Origin: Nakamurella alba
GTDB lineage: Bacteria; Actinomycetota; Actinomycetes; Mycobacteriales; Nakamurellaceae
NCBI RefSeq assembly: GCF_009707545.1
Contig: NZ_WLYK01000002.1
Span: 308,087-372,086, forward strand
DNA: 64,000 nt
Direction: 5' to 3'
Both the position numbers and the translations under genes were made by a program. The notes beneath the pieces were generated by a model that saw only the letters and a program-made list of their open reading frames with translations, was not told the DNA's origin and made no database searches. This document shows, one piece after another, positions 9,230-18,890 of this stretch (its first letter is position 1; each line of letters starts with the position of its first letter).

Positions 9230-10690
9230 TCAGTCGGTGCTGTCGGCGTCAGGTGTCGGGCCGGAGGACACCGGTGTATCGGCGTGCGGGGTGCGTTGCG
9301 GCGGTACGACGGGACGAGGGCCGGCGGCCCCGGGGCCGACCGTGTCGGCCGCACCGGCCACGGAACCGGTTGTCGACCGGGAGGGGTGGACCAGGCTGAT
9401 CGTCGCGTGCCCGTCGTCCGCGACGTCCTGGTCGTCCGACGGCGCGGCGGTCCCCACGGCCGACTCCCGGTCCGCGGCTCGCACCGTCTCCCGCGGCTCC
9501 GCTCGCCACGAACCGGCGACGAGGCCACCGACGACGCCGATCTCGAGCACCACGGACACTCCGAGCAGCAGCGGCTCGGGGCCGGAGGTCGCCCAGGCAC
9601 CGCCGGTCACACCGCCGCCCGCGAGGACGCCGAGGACGGCCGTGCCGATCCCGGCGACGACCGCACCGACTCCGACGACCAGCAGCCGGTCCGCACGGTG
9701 GGCGCACCGGCGGACCGCGGACCGCCCGACGACCAGTGCGACCACCACCGGCACCAGCACGGCCAGCAGCCGGGGGCCACCGGCACCGGACGGTGCGGCG
9801 GCGAAGATGCTGAGCCCCGGCAGTGCGGCCTGGTCGACGGCCAGTGGCGTGTAATGACCGGCGCCGATCCCGAACCCGGTCCCGGTGGCATATGCCAGTC
9901 CGTCGATCACGGCATTGGGCAGGAAGGCGAGCCCGGCCAGTGCCATTCCGGCGCCGTCGCCCAGACCCGAGGTGGTCGTCTGGGCGATCGTCGTGGCGTC
10001 GCCGAACCCGGCGAGCAGACCGGCGGCGAGGACGATCGCCCCGGCGCCGACCAGTCCGGCGATGGCCACCCCGCCGAGGCGCACGCCCAGCGGCAGCCAC
10101 CACGGGGCACGGTCGGACAGGGCAGCGCGCAGCCCGTCGCCGCGCACCACGGTCACCGTGGTGAGCACCACCAGGGCCCAACAGGCCGGCATCCACCACT
10201 GGTGGCCGGTCAGCGCACCGGGCGGGGCGAGCACGGTGCCGACCAGCCCGACGCCGATGCCGTAGACCGCGGCGGCCACCACGATCGCGAAGATCTCGTC
10301 GGCCGCGGAGGTGATCGCGGCCCGGCCGCGCCAGGTCCCGCTCGCCGTCGCCCAGAGCATCCCCGCGCCGAGCACCCCCAGGGCCAGCGGCGCGATCGTC
10401 AACGTGCTCGCGTCGATCGCGATGTCCATGCCGTGACCACCGGCGTAGGCGGCGACCGCACCACGAAGCAACGGCAGCGGCCCGGACCCTGACGCCGGGG
10501 TGATGGCCCAGATGAGCAGGGCGAGACCGCCGGTGATCAGGAGCCCGCAGGCGAGGGCGATCAGAGCACGGACCGCGGCGGCAGCGGCGACCAGCGCCGC
10601 CGAGGTCGGGCGCCCCGCTGCCGCCGGGCGGTGCGGCGCGGCCGCGTGCTCCGGCGCATCGGTGCGCGATCGGGCGGCCTGCACGGTCAT
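9230..10690 (-). CDS. perM: DUF6350 / PerM-like cell division membrane protein
   Basis: This is a 486-residue integral membrane protein with about ten hydrophobic segments between residues 40 and 400, followed by a polar, probably cytoplasmic tail of about 90 residues rich in Ala, Pro, Asp and Ser. Position supports the name: in M. tuberculosis the perM gene (Rv0955) lies between the Rv0954 (DUF5336) gene and purN, which is exactly this order. PerM is reported to support division and persistence, perhaps through the divisome. The ATG at 10690 (MTVQAARSRTD) is preferred; a GTG 30 bases upstream would only add a basic lead. The adjacent 9087-9229 is short low-complexity sequence with no gene. 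Confidence 0.85.
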   Translation of the reverse strand: MTVQAARSRTDAPEHAAAPHRPAAAGRPTSAALVAAAAAVRALIALACGLLITGGLALLIWAITPASGSGPLPLLRGAVAAYAGGHGMDIAIDASTLTIAPLALGVLGAGMLWATASGTWRGRAAITSAADEIFAIVVAAAVYGIGVGLVGTVLAPPGALTGHQWWMPACWALVVLTTVTVVRGDGLRAALSDRAPWWLPLGVRLGGVAIAGLVGAGAIVLAAGLLAGFGDATTIAQTTTSGLGDGAGMALAGLAFLPNAVIDGLAYATGTGFGIGAGHYTPLAVDQAALPGLSIFAAAPSGAGGPRLLAVLVPVVVALVVGRSAVRRCAHRADRLLVVGVGAVVAGIGTAVLGVLAGGGVTGGAWATSGPEPLLLGVSVVLEIGVVGGLVAGSWRAEPRETVRAADRESAVGTAAPSDDQDVADDGHATISLVHPSRSTTGSVAGAADTVGPGAAGPRPVVPPQRTPHADTPVSSGPTPDADSTD

Positions 10691-10885
10691 CGCCCCACGA
10701 TCACACGCGCGCTCACCCACCTGGCGCAGACTCGCGGGGCGAGCGCGACCCGTTGTTCCGGTCGGGTCGGGTGCTCACCCGTCCGCACATCCCGACCACA
10801 CGCGGATGTGACGCTGGGGTGATGCCGTCGCCGCTCGGGTCGCCCGCGGTCGCACAACCGGGGCGGCCGGAGCCGGCACATGACA

Positions 10886-10928
10886 ACGGGGCCCGGCCGG
10901 CGCCGGAGTGGCGCGGGCCGGGCCCCGT
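10886..10928 (-). terminator. GC hairpin downstream of the DUF5336 gene
   Basis: Arms of 13 bases (10886-10898 and 10916-10928, acggggcccggcc and its complement) are perfect, with a GC-rich loop. It lies 22 bases past the DUF5336 stop and ahead of perM on the minus strand. On that strand TTGTCATG follows. It probably ends or attenuates transcription between the two genes. Confidence 0.65.
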
Positions 10929-10950
10929 CGCGGAGACCTGGATCAGGTGA

Positions 10951-11874
10951 TCAGAAGCGGACCTGCTGGGTGACGTCCGGGTTCGGGCCGTCGTCCGGAC
11001 CACCCTGGCCCTGCTGGCCCGGCTGGCTCTGCTGGCCGTAGCCCTGGCCGGCCGGAGGCTGACCGACGGCCGGGACCGCACCGCTGGACGGGCCGGTCGG
11101 CACGCCGTAGCCGCCGGTATTCGGCTCCGACTGCGCCGAGTAGCCGCCGTAGGTCGGGGCCGCGGGGGCCTCCGGGGCCGGCGGGGCGGGCTGGAACTGC
11201 TGCGGGGCCGGCGGCTGGTTGAAGCCGGGACCGGCGGGACCACCGGCCGACGGACCGGCAGGAGCGCCGGGCACCGGGGCGGACGGGATGATCCCGCCCT
11301 CGATGAGCAGCAGCACCACGCCGGCGATCCCCTGGATGAGGCCGAAGATCAGGATCAGGATGAATCCGATGCCCGGGCTGACGACGTCGAAGAACGCGAA
11401 CAGCGCACCGAACCCACCGGCGAAGGACAACCCGGCCACCGCCAGCGGCGAGGTCGACTTCTTCGGCAGCAGGCTGCCGGCGGCGATCACGCCGGCCGCG
11501 ATCAGCAGGGCCGGCGACCAGCCGAGCGCCGCGTAGACCGACGACGATCCGTAGGTCGAGTCCTGGACGGAGAGGAACCCGAAAATCAGGTTCAGGAAGG
11601 CCAGGCCGGCGATCGCCAGCGGCAGGATCTTGCCGAGGTCCATCGGCTGCTTCGGCTTCGGCGGCGGGCCCCAGCCCGGTCCGCTCGGGCCACCGGGGCC
11701 GGGTCCGAATCCGCCGGGACCGCCCTGCGGGCCCGGGCCGAATCCGCCGGGTCCACCCTGCGGTCCGGGACCGTAACCACCGGGGCCGCCCTGGGGTCCG
11801 GGGCCGCCGTAGCCACCGGGGCCGCCCGGAGCACCGTACGGACCCGGCGCCTGCTGACCGTATGGGTTGCTCAT
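10951..11874 (-). CDS. DUF5336-type membrane protein with low-complexity tails
   Basis: This 307-residue protein has three parts. An N-terminal Gly/Pro repeat region (about 1-85) has units of the GPQGGPGGFGP kind. A central domain (about 90-215) has four hydrophobic segments. A C-terminal region is rich in Pro, Gln and Gly. This matches the DUF5336 family of actinobacteria (M. tuberculosis Rv0954), which has been linked to the cell envelope and division. The ATG at 11874 has GAGGTGG about six bases upstream and begins MSNPYGQQAPG; an in-frame ATG 96 bases upstream is not family-like. It sits between sucD and perM, as in mycobacteria. Confidence 0.85.
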   Translation of the reverse strand: MSNPYGQQAPGPYGAPGGPGGYGGPGPQGGPGGYGPGPQGGPGGFGPGPQGGPGGFGPGPGGPSGPGWGPPPKPKQPMDLGKILPLAIAGLAFLNLIFGFLSVQDSTYGSSSVYAALGWSPALLIAAGVIAAGSLLPKKSTSPLAVAGLSFAGGFGALFAFFDVVSPGIGFILILIFGLIQGIAGVVLLLIEGGIIPSAPVPGAPAGPSAGGPAGPGFNQPPAPQQFQPAPPAPEAPAAPTYGGYSAQSEPNTGGYGVPTGPSSGAVPAVGQPPAGQGYGQQSQPGQQGQGGPDDGPNPDVTQQVRF

Positions 11875-12269
11875 CGCCACCACCTCGCGCTCTCCGGACC
11901 GCTCGGCGGGGGCCGAACGGTCCTGCTTCTCGTCTGTGTGCCACTGGACATCACCATCGGGCATCACCACTGGGCATCACGACGTCGGTCCCCGACCGCA
12001 CGCCGTGCCGAACCTATCCCACCCGGATGAGCAGGGGGCCCGGTCGGTGGTTTGTCCGGATCGGGGTCGATCGCGTCCGGCCACCGATGTGCCGCAGGTG
12101 ATCTGCCCGGCCGGCGGCACCGGAAACCCGGGTGCGTCGGGAAGTTGTCCTCGGCGCGGCGGACTCACCCGTCCGGGGGCGGCCTCCGGGTGACGGGGTC
12201 ACCGCAACCCGGTCCGCCGGATCTCCGGATCGCGGGCCGGCCCACCGACCCCGACGGGCCCGCGGACGC

Positions 12270-12306
12270 GGAAGGCCCGCCCGGCACCGGCCGGACGGGC
12301 CCTTCC
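12270..12306 (-). terminator. GC hairpin downstream of sucD
   Basis: The left arm ggaaggcccg and right arm cgggcccttcc pair with one bulge and extend through ccggc/gccgg. It lies 31 bases past the sucD stop, a typical actinobacterial terminator without a long T-run. The rest of the 462-base gap 11875-12336 shows only three short direct copies of gggcatcaccac (about 11945-11985) and presumably the DUF5336 promoter. Confidence 0.65.
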
Positions 12307-12336
12307 GTCGCGTACTGCAGACCGCTACGACCGCGA

Positions 12337-13236
12337 TCAGGCGGGCAGGACCTCACGGAGCAGGCGGGCGGTCTCGGACGGCGTCTTGCCGACCTTCACG
12401 CCGGCGGCCTCGAGGGCCTCCTTCTTCGCCTGGGCGGTGCCGGCTGAGCCGGACACGATGGCGCCGGCGTGGCCCATCGTCTTGCCCTCGGGGGCGGTGA
12501 AGCCCGCGACGTAGCCGACGACCGGCTTGGTCACGTTCTCCTTGATGAAGGCCGCGGCGCGCTCCTCGGCGTCGCCGCCGATCTCGCCGATCATCACGAT
12601 CGCCTTGGTCTCCGGATCCGCCTCGAACGCCGCGAGGGCGTCGATGTGGGTGGTGCCGATGACCGGGTCGCCGCCGATGCCGATGGCGGTCGAGAAGCCG
12701 AGATCCCGGAGCTCGTACATCATCTGGTAGGTCAGGGTGCCGGACTTGGACACCAGGCCGACCGGGCCCTTGCCGGTGATGGTGGCCGGCGTGATGCCGA
12801 CCAGCGACTCACCCGGGGTGATGATGCCGGGGCAGTTCGGCCCGATGATCCGGGTCTTGCCGCCCTTGTCGATCGCGTACTGCCAGGCCGCGGCGGAGTC
12901 CTGCACCGGGATGCCCTCGGTGATGACGACCAGCAGGCCGATCTCGGCGTCGATGGCCTCGATGATCGCGGCCTTCGCGTGGGCCGGCGGCACGAAGACG
13001 ATCGACACGTCGGCGCCGGCCTTCTCGATGGCCTCGGCCACGGTCCCGAAGACCGGGAGCTCGACGGCGGAGCCGTCCTTGGCGGTGTGCGCGACGGTCG
13101 TGCCGGCCTTGCGGGCGTTCACGCCACCGACGACCTGGGTGCCGGCCTTGAGCATGAGGGCGGTGTGCTTGGTGCCCTCACCGCCGGTGATGCCCTGGAC
13201 GATGACCTTCGAATCGGCGTTCAGATAGATGGACAC
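12337..13236 (-). CDS. sucD: Succinyl-CoA synthetase alpha subunit
   Basis: This 299-residue subunit binds CoA and carries the phosphohistidine of ADP-forming succinyl-CoA synthetase, which makes ATP in the TCA cycle. Visible features are the CoA-binding GITGGEGT (about 15-22), [12 protein letters not shown] (about 132-143), and the active-site His in GHAGAIVSG (about His256). The length is typical. It lies 32 bases downstream of sucC in one operon, and the ATG at 13236 is the family start. Confidence 0.97.
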   Translation of the reverse strand: MSIYLNADSKVIVQGITGGEGTKHTALMLKAGTQVVGGVNARKAGTTVAHTAKDGSAVELPVFGTVAEAIEKAGADVSIVFVPPAHAKAAIIEAIDAEIGLLVVITEGIPVQDSAAAWQYAIDKGGKTRIIGPNCPGIITPGESLVGITPATITGKGPVGLVSKSGTLTYQMMYELRDLGFSTAIGIGGDPVIGTTHIDALAAFEADPETKAIVMIGEIGGDAEERAAAFIKENVTKPVVGYVAGFTAPEGKTMGHAGAIVSGSAGTAQAKKEALEAAGVKVGKTPSETARLLREVLPA

Positions 13237-13268
13237 AGTGGGGCCACGTTCCTATCGGTTCCGGGGTT

Positions 13269-14435
13269 TCAGTTCTGGGCGGCGAGCGCGGCCGCGGCGT
13301 CGGCGCCGGCGTCCATCGTGTCGGCCAGGGTGACGAGCGGGTGGTTGGCGTCGGCCAGGATCCGCCGGCCGAGCTCCACGTTGTTGCCGTCGAGCCGGAC
13401 GACCAGCGGCTTGTTGGCCTCGGCGCCGAGGATCTCCAGCGCCTTGACGATGCCGTTGGCGACCGCGTCGCACGCGGTGATGCCGCCGAAGACGTTCACG
13501 AAGACCGACTTCACGTCCGGGTCGGACAGGATGATGTCGAGCCCGTTGGCCATCACCTCGGCGCTCGCGCCGCCGCCGATGTCGAGGAAGTTCGCGGGCT
13601 TGACGCCGCCGTGCGCCTCGCCGGCGTAGGCGACGACGTCCAGCGTCGACATGACCAGCCCGGCACCGTTGCCGATGATCCCCACCTGGCCGTCGAGCTT
13701 GACGTAGTTGAGGTTCTTCTCCTTGGCACGCAGCTCCAGCGGGTTCTCCGCGGCGTTGTCGACCAGGGCGGCGTGGTCCGGGTGCCGGAACTCGGCGTTC
13801 TCGTCCAGCGAGACCTTGCCGTCGAGGGCGATGACCTCGCCGTTGGGGGTCAGCACCAGCGGGTTGACCTCGACCAGGGTGGCGTCCTGGGCGGTGAAGA
13901 CGTCCCAGAGCTTGATCAGGATCTGGACGATCTGGTCCTGCACCTCGGTCTTGAACCGGGCGGCGGCCACGATCTCCTCGGCCTTGGCCTGGTCGACACC
14001 GACGATGGCGTCGACGGGGACCCGGGCCAGCGCCTCGGGGCGCTCGACGGCGAGCTCCTCGATCTCCATGCCGCCTTCCTTGCTGGCCATGGCCAGGTAG
14101 GTGCGGTTGGAGCGGTCGAGCAGGAAGGAGACGTAGTACTCCTCCTCGATGTCAGCGGCAACGGTGACCAGCACCTTGCGCGTGACGTGGCCCTTGATGT
14201 CCAGGCCGATGATGTCCTTGGCCTTCTCCTTGGCGGTCGCCGCGTCGGGGCAGTACTTCACGCCGCCGGCCTTGCCACGTCCACCGGTCTTCACCTGGGA
14301 CTTCACCATCACCGCGGTGCCGTACTCGGTGGCGATGGCCTCGACCTCCTCGGGGGTCTCGGCCGTCCGGCCCTTGGTCACGGGTACACCGTGAGCCGCG
14401 AAGAGATCCTTCGCCTGGTACTCGTACAGATCCAC
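13269..14435 (-). CDS. sucC: Succinyl-CoA synthetase beta subunit
   Basis: This 388-residue ATP-grasp subunit binds nucleotide and succinate. It begins [19 protein letters not shown], the family N-terminus. It has [17 protein letters not shown] (nucleotide site), EVNPL (Mg binding) and [12 protein letters not shown]. The start is a GTG at 14435 with GCGGGAG about nine bases upstream; the frame stays open upstream without conservation. It is the first gene of the sucC-sucD operon. Its promoter must lie in 14436-14675, where I see no obvious motif. Confidence 0.96.
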   Translation of the reverse strand: MDLYEYQAKDLFAAHGVPVTKGRTAETPEEVEAIATEYGTAVMVKSQVKTGGRGKAGGVKYCPDAATAKEKAKDIIGLDIKGHVTRKVLVTVAADIEEEYYVSFLLDRSNRTYLAMASKEGGMEIEELAVERPEALARVPVDAIVGVDQAKAEEIVAAARFKTEVQDQIVQILIKLWDVFTAQDATLVEVNPLVLTPNGEVIALDGKVSLDENAEFRHPDHAALVDNAAENPLELRAKEKNLNYVKLDGQVGIIGNGAGLVMSTLDVVAYAGEAHGGVKPANFLDIGGGASAEVMANGLDIILSDPDVKSVFVNVFGGITACDAVANGIVKALEILGAEANKPLVVRLDGNNVELGRRILADANHPLVTLADTMDAGADAAAALAAQN

Positions 14436-14675
14436 GTGCGTCGCTCCCGCTTCGTCGCCGGGCACCGCGAGATCCCGCGGCCCCGGAGGTGGGTTGGAAT
14501 CGGGTCCACCGCGGCGGGGCCAGATACCGGGCGCGCCGTGGGCCGTCGCGGACGAGGGTATCGGCCGCGGTCGATCCGGGGCACTTCGGGAACCGCCGTT
14601 CACAGGTGAGCTTGCCCACGCACCGCCGCTCCGGAGCCTCCGGAGGGCGATCCGGATGCCGTGCAGGGCGTCGGG

Positions 14676-16706
14676 TCAGCGCCCGGCGGGTCGGCCGGGT
14701 GACTTCCGCGCGGCGGGACGACCCCGACCGCGTCCCGATGTGCCCGTGCTTCCCGGGGCCTTGCCTTTCGGCTTTCCGGCCGACCTGCCGGATGCCTTGC
14801 CGCTCGCCGGCCCGGGCCGCTCCCCCGGGATCCGCGTCGGGGCGACGGCCGGGATCCGGCCGGCGAGCACAGCGAGCACGGCGGCCGCCACCACCACCAG
14901 GACGGCGACCACGATCACCGCGAAGGTGCCGGCCGCGGTCGCGAAGGCCTCGGCGGCGGCCGGCGCAGGGACGACCAACCGCACGGTCAACACGGCGGCG
15001 GCACCCAGCCCGCAGCCGAGCACCGCCTCGGGCCGGGCGCTGCGGGTCATCGCGAACACCGCACCGACCGCGGCCAGGGTGAGGATCCAGACACCGACCG
15101 AGTCGACGCCGTAGCCGGACAGCAGGGTCGGTGAGTCCCGCAGTCCGGACCGGTAGGCCGGCAGCAGACCGGACAGCACCACCAGCGCCATCAGCACCAG
15201 GCCGGGGACCAGCGCACGGCGGCGGAGGGCGCCCGCCGGCTCGTCGGCGGGCCACTGCTCGGCGGTGTCCGCGTCGCTGCGCAGCACCACTGTCGCGGTG
15301 ACCGCGGCGGCGAGGCCGAGCACCACCGCAGCCAGCCCCCACCACATGCCGGGACCGAGGGACCAGGAGTGCGCCTCGATCCCGTAGGCCTCGGTGATCG
15401 CCGGGGTCGGCACGAACGCCGACGCGCTGGTCTCCAGTTCGCTGTAGACCACCAGGCCGGCGGCCACCCCGAAGGCCGGCACCGCCCACAGCACCGACGC
15501 CGCGGCCCGACCGACCGGGCCGACCCGCGGGAGCAGCGCGGCCACCCCGGCCACCGCGAACAGCAGCGCGGCGAGCCGGAACGGCGGCGGGATCGGCGCG
15601 GAGGCGGTGAAGACCGGGTCCAACGTGACGCCGACCGGATCCGGTGCACCGTCCAGGTACAACCCGGAGGTGCTCGAGGCGAACCAGGCGGCGAGGGCCG
15701 CGAGCAGGAGCAGGACACCGGGCAGCAGCCGGGTGAACCACGACGGCCGACCGGGGTCGTCGGCAGCCGGGGCGTCGGTGACCGCCACCGTCCCGCGGGC
15801 GGCCAGCGCGCCGGCGCCGACGATCAGCAGGGCCCCGACCAGGCCGATCCACGGCCCGGCCCCGATCGACAGGTCGGCCGACCCGGCGGCGGTCAGCGCC
15901 GTCAACGGCCCGACCGCGGACGCGGCGGCGACGCCGCCGAGCAACGGCAGGGTGAGCCCGCGCGGCAGCGCCGCGGCGATGAGCACCGCCGCCAGCCCGA
16001 CCGCGACCAGCACCAGCGCCGCGACCAGACCCCACAGCCCGAGGGAGGCGGGCAGCCGGCGGAGGTCGAGGAAGCCACCGGAGTACGGGATCACCGCGGA
16101 GCCGATCAGCACCCCGACCAGCCCGAGTGCGGCGAGCAGGATCAGCGGGGTGTTCCGTCCCGACGACGCGGGATCGGCACCGGCCGGATCCGCGGCGGCA
16201 TCGTACGGACCGGGCAGACGTGCCGTGGCGCCGAAGATCTCGCTCTCGGCGAGGAAGAGCCGCCGCGCCAGCAGCGCGGCGGCGAGCACACCTGCCGCGA
16301 TCATCATCAGGTCGCCGGCGACCAGCAGCAGTGCACCCGGGCCGAGGCCGAAGGGCAGGCTGAAGGCCGACGTCTCGTGGAACAGCTCGGGCCGGATCGC
16401 GTTCTCCGGGTCGCCCAGCGCGTCCAGGTCGGCGATCGCGCGCGCGATCGCCGGCAGCCCAGCACCGGCGACGGCGAACACCCCGGCGATCGGTGAGCGC
16501 AGCGCGACCAGCACCGCGACCACGGCGGGCAACAGCGTCCACCAGACGGCCCCGGCGGACACCCCGACCGCCCCGCCGTCGCCGGGCCGCACCACGCCCG
16601 CAGCCGGGGACAGCGCGACCAGCACGGCACCGACCAGCAGCCCACCGGCAACGGTGAGGGCCGTGGTCCGGGCCACCGGCCGCGACGAGACGGTGGTGAT
16701 GCTCAC
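14676..16706 (-). CDS. Large polytopic membrane protein of unknown function
   Basis: This 676-residue protein has about 14 hydrophobic segments spread over residues 10-620. It ends in a strongly basic tail of about 45 residues rich in Gly, Lys, Arg, Ser and Pro (GKASGRSAGKPKGKAPGS), probably cytoplasmic. I do not recognise a named domain. A loop with SELETSASAFVPTPAITEAY may be extracytoplasmic. The start is uncertain: a GTG at 16706 (VSITTVSSRP) is used because the sequence upstream is Arg/Pro-rich and lacks a hydrophobic or conserved look. No strong Shine-Dalgarno sequence is seen. The gene lies upstream of sucC on the same strand, 240 bases away. Confidence 0.75.
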   Translation of the reverse strand: MSITTVSSRPVARTTALTVAGGLLVGAVLVALSPAAGVVRPGDGGAVGVSAGAVWWTLLPAVVAVLVALRSPIAGVFAVAGAGLPAIARAIADLDALGDPENAIRPELFHETSAFSLPFGLGPGALLLVAGDLMMIAAGVLAAALLARRLFLAESEIFGATARLPGPYDAAADPAGADPASSGRNTPLILLAALGLVGVLIGSAVIPYSGGFLDLRRLPASLGLWGLVAALVLVAVGLAAVLIAAALPRGLTLPLLGGVAAASAVGPLTALTAAGSADLSIGAGPWIGLVGALLIVGAGALAARGTVAVTDAPAADDPGRPSWFTRLLPGVLLLLAALAAWFASSTSGLYLDGAPDPVGVTLDPVFTASAPIPPPFRLAALLFAVAGVAALLPRVGPVGRAAASVLWAVPAFGVAAGLVVYSELETSASAFVPTPAITEAYGIEAHSWSLGPGMWWGLAAVVLGLAAAVTATVVLRSDADTAEQWPADEPAGALRRRALVPGLVLMALVVLSGLLPAYRSGLRDSPTLLSGYGVDSVGVWILTLAAVGAVFAMTRSARPEAVLGCGLGAAAVLTVRLVVPAPAAAEAFATAAGTFAVIVVAVLVVVAAAVLAVLAGRIPAVAPTRIPGERPGPASGKASGRSAGKPKGKAPGSTGTSGRGRGRPAARKSPGRPAGR

Positions 16707-17005
16707 GGGCACCGCCGGCGGGTCGGCCGCAGCCCCACGCGACGGGCCCGGGGCCCGTCGGCGACGGGTCGGTCGGACACGGGACGGCCCCCGGTTACGG
16801 CAGAATGCACCCGACGACGGTAGCAACCCGGGGAGTGTTGCCCAGGTTGCGCGCGCCGCGCCGGGCGATCCGACCCGCACTCACCGGAAGCGTGTCGCCG
16901 CAGGTCGGAGAGCCGTCGGCCGCCTGCATCGGTGGCCGCCGGGGCAGTACCAGGAGATCGCCACGAGCGGGCGCGAGGACAGCGGAGGCGGTCGGTGAGC
17001 ACCCG

Positions 17006-17359
17006 ATGATCCCGGCACTGGGCTACGGGCTGCTGGCGGCCGGGCTGGTCCTCGGCGTCTGGACCGGCTGGCAGACCTACCGCCGCCGGCCGACCTCCGA
17101 GGCGCAGATGGTCGGCGCCATCGTGGTCGAGGCCGGGCTGCTGGTGCAGGCGGTGATCGCCCTGATCCGGATGGGCGGTGCAACCCTCACCGAGCCGGTG
17201 ACCTTCATCGCCTACACGGTCGGCGTGCTGCTGCCGTTGCCGTTGGGCTTCCAGCTGGCCCGGATCGAGCGCACCCGCTGGGGGTCGTTGTCGCTGTCGT
17301 TCACGGCGGTCGTGGTGGCCGTGATGAACCTCCGGCTGCTGCAACTATGGACATCGTGA
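17006..17359 (+). CDS. Small four-helix membrane protein
   Basis: This 117-residue protein begins MIPALGYGLLAAGLVLGVW and has four membrane segments (about 3-21, 37-55, 64-84 and 90-110). Translation from 17006 is supported by GGTGAG six bases upstream. It overlaps the next gene by 13 bases, so the pair is translationally linked. The family is a conserved actinobacterial integral membrane protein without a known function. The 299 bases upstream (16707-17005) hold no other gene. Confidence 0.8.
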   Translation: MIPALGYGLLAAGLVLGVWTGWQTYRRRPTSEAQMVGAIVVEAGLLVQAVIALIRMGGATLTEPVTFIAYTVGVLLPLPLGFQLARIERTRWGSLSLSFTAVVVAVMNLRLLQLWTS

Positions 17360-17880
17360 ATGCGCCGAACGTCCCGGACCCGGCCGGTACCCGGGACCCC
17401 GGGGAGCCTGCGGTCGGCATCGACCCGGCAGTGTCCGGTGACGGCACGGTTGATCGGACCGAGGGTCCGGACGACGCGCCGCCGACCGGACCGCGCCGCA
17501 TCCTGATCGCGCTCTACTCGGTGTTCGCGCTTGCGGCGACAGCCCGTGGCATCGTGCAGATCTCGGTGCAGTTCGACGATGCGCCGCTGGCGTACTCGCT
17601 GTCGCTGTTCTCCGGGATCGTCTACATCTGCGCGGCGATCGGGCTGCTCACAGCCAGGTCCTGGTCCCGGCCGCTCGCCTGGATCGCCTGCGGCACCGAG
17701 CTCGTCGGGGTACTGGTGATCGGCGTGGCCAGCCTGCTGGACCCGGCGGCCTTCCCGCACGACACCGTGTGGTCCAGGTTCGGCAGCGGGTACGGCTACT
17801 TCCCCGTGCTGCTGCCGGTGCTGGGACTGATGTGGCTGCGGTACAGCGCTCCCGGTCGGGACCGCGACCCGGTCGACTAG
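17347..17880 (+). CDS. Conserved actinobacterial membrane protein
   Basis: This is a 177-residue protein with a polar, acidic N-terminus of about 45 residues, then four membrane segments. The first carries LIALYSVFALAATARGIVQI, a sequence I associate with a conserved but unnamed actinobacterial family. It overlaps the preceding membrane gene by 13 bases. A bidirectional hairpin follows at 17908-17934. The function is unknown; the two small proteins may form a complex, which is inference from the overlap. Confidence 0.82.
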   Translation: MDIVNAPNVPDPAGTRDPGEPAVGIDPAVSGDGTVDRTEGPDDAPPTGPRRILIALYSVFALAATARGIVQISVQFDDAPLAYSLSLFSGIVYICAAIGLLTARSWSRPLAWIACGTELVGVLVIGVASLLDPAAFPHDTVWSRFGSGYGYFPVLLPVLGLMWLRYSAPGRDRDPVD

Positions 17881-17907
17881 CGCGGCTTGCCGTGCGGTGG
17901 ACCGGCC

Positions 17908-17934
17908 CGGGCCCGGTCGCGTGGACCGGGCCCG
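17908..17934. terminator. Bidirectional GC hairpin between convergent genes
   Basis: The arms cgggcccggtc (17908-17918) and gaccgggcccg (17924-17934) are perfect 11-base complements with a 5-base loop. It lies between the plus-strand membrane gene stop (17880) and the minus-strand SDR stop (17973), so it can serve both. There is no T-run. Confidence 0.6.
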
Positions 17935-17972
17935 GACCGGAGCTGGTGGGAGCCGTGGATCGGGTGTGCGGG

Positions 17973-18713
17973 TCAGACGGCGAGGAACCCGCCGTCGACC
18001 ACGTACTCGGCGCCGGTGATGAACGAGGCGTCATCGCTGGCCAGGAAGGTGATGACGGCCGCGACCTCCTCGGGCTTGCCCAGCCGGCCCATCGGGGTGG
18101 CGGCGCGCAGGCCGTCGCGGTCGGTCTCGCCGAGGATCGGGGTGTCGATGAATCCCGGGTGCACCGAGTTGACCCGGACACCCGCGGCCGCCCACTCCAG
18201 GGCGACGTTCTTGGTCAGGATGCGGACCGCGCCCTTGGCCGCGTGGTAGGCCGGGCTGGTGCCGAAGCCGCCGGAGATGCCGAACATCGAGCTGGTGTTG
18301 ACCACGGCGCCGTGACCACTGGCCTTGAGCGCGGCCGCGGCGGCCTTCGTCCCCAGGAAGACGCTGGTCTGGGTGACCGCCACGACCTTCTGCCAGGTCT
18401 CGAGCGAGGTCTCCTCGATCGTGCCGTTGTCGCCGATACCGGCGTTGTTCACGAGGATGTCGAGCTTCCCGAAGGTCTCGACGGTGGTGGCGACCGCCGC
18501 CGACCACCCCTCCTCGCTGGTGACGTCCAGGTGCACGGCGAGCGCCGAGGCGCCGTTGGCGGTCAGCTCGGCGGCCACCACGTGCGCCTTGGCGTCCTGG
18601 ACGTCGGCGATGACGACCGCGGCACCCTCGGCGGCCATCCGGGTGGCGGTGGCCAGGCCGATACCGCTGGCACCCCCGGTGACGAGCGCGACGCGACCTT
18701 TGAAGCGGGACAT
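17973..18713 (-). CDS. Short-chain dehydrogenase/reductase (SDR)
   Basis: This 246-residue classical SDR has the nucleotide loop TGGASGIG (12-19), the NNAG motif (about 89-92), the catalytic Ser (about 141-142), and YHAAK (Tyr156, Lys160). The C-terminal FITGAEYVVDGG is typical. An Asp at the end of beta-2 (IADVQD) suggests NAD preference. The substrate is unknown; the nearest-looking families are 3-alpha/20-beta-hydroxysteroid or cyclohexanol-type dehydrogenases. The ATG at 18713 has AAGGAAAA just upstream. It is divergent from a TetR gene with a CCGACA-type palindrome in between, so TetR control is likely. Confidence 0.93.
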   Translation of the reverse strand: MSRFKGRVALVTGGASGIGLATATRMAAEGAAVVIADVQDAKAHVVAAELTANGASALAVHLDVTSEEGWSAAVATTVETFGKLDILVNNAGIGDNGTIEETSLETWQKVVAVTQTSVFLGTKAAAAALKASGHGAVVNTSSMFGISGGFGTSPAYHAAKGAVRILTKNVALEWAAAGVRVNSVHPGFIDTPILGETDRDGLRAATPMGRLGKPEEVAAVITFLASDDASFITGAEYVVDGGFLAV

Positions 18714-18847
18714 GACTTTTCCTTCCTCCGGTGGCGGCGCCACGGGAGGTGATCGGGTGGTGTCGCCGGTGGGCCCGGCGCCCTTGTCGGCGTCCGGACC
18801 CGCTGTTCGCCGGCAGCTTGCATGGTTCACGCAGTCCTGCCAGATAA

Positions 18848-18861
18848 CCGACATCTGTCGG
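18848..18861. promoter_or_regulatory. Palindromic operator CCGACA-TC-TGTCGG
   Basis: A perfect 6-2-6 inverted repeat lies 29 bases upstream of the TetR ATG and 134 bases from the SDR ATG, in the divergent promoter region. Outer TA/TA bases extend the symmetry. Position and symmetry fit an autoregulatory TetR operator that also controls the SDR gene. Confidence 0.65.
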
Positions 18862-18890
18862 CTAACGTCGTGGATCGTACGCTTCTCCGC

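Noticed and set aside
14152..16542. Long minus-strand frame overlapping sucC and the large membrane protein
   Set aside because: The composition is Arg/Gly/Ala-rich with no hydrophobic helices. The alternative frames give conserved SucC and clear membrane segments.
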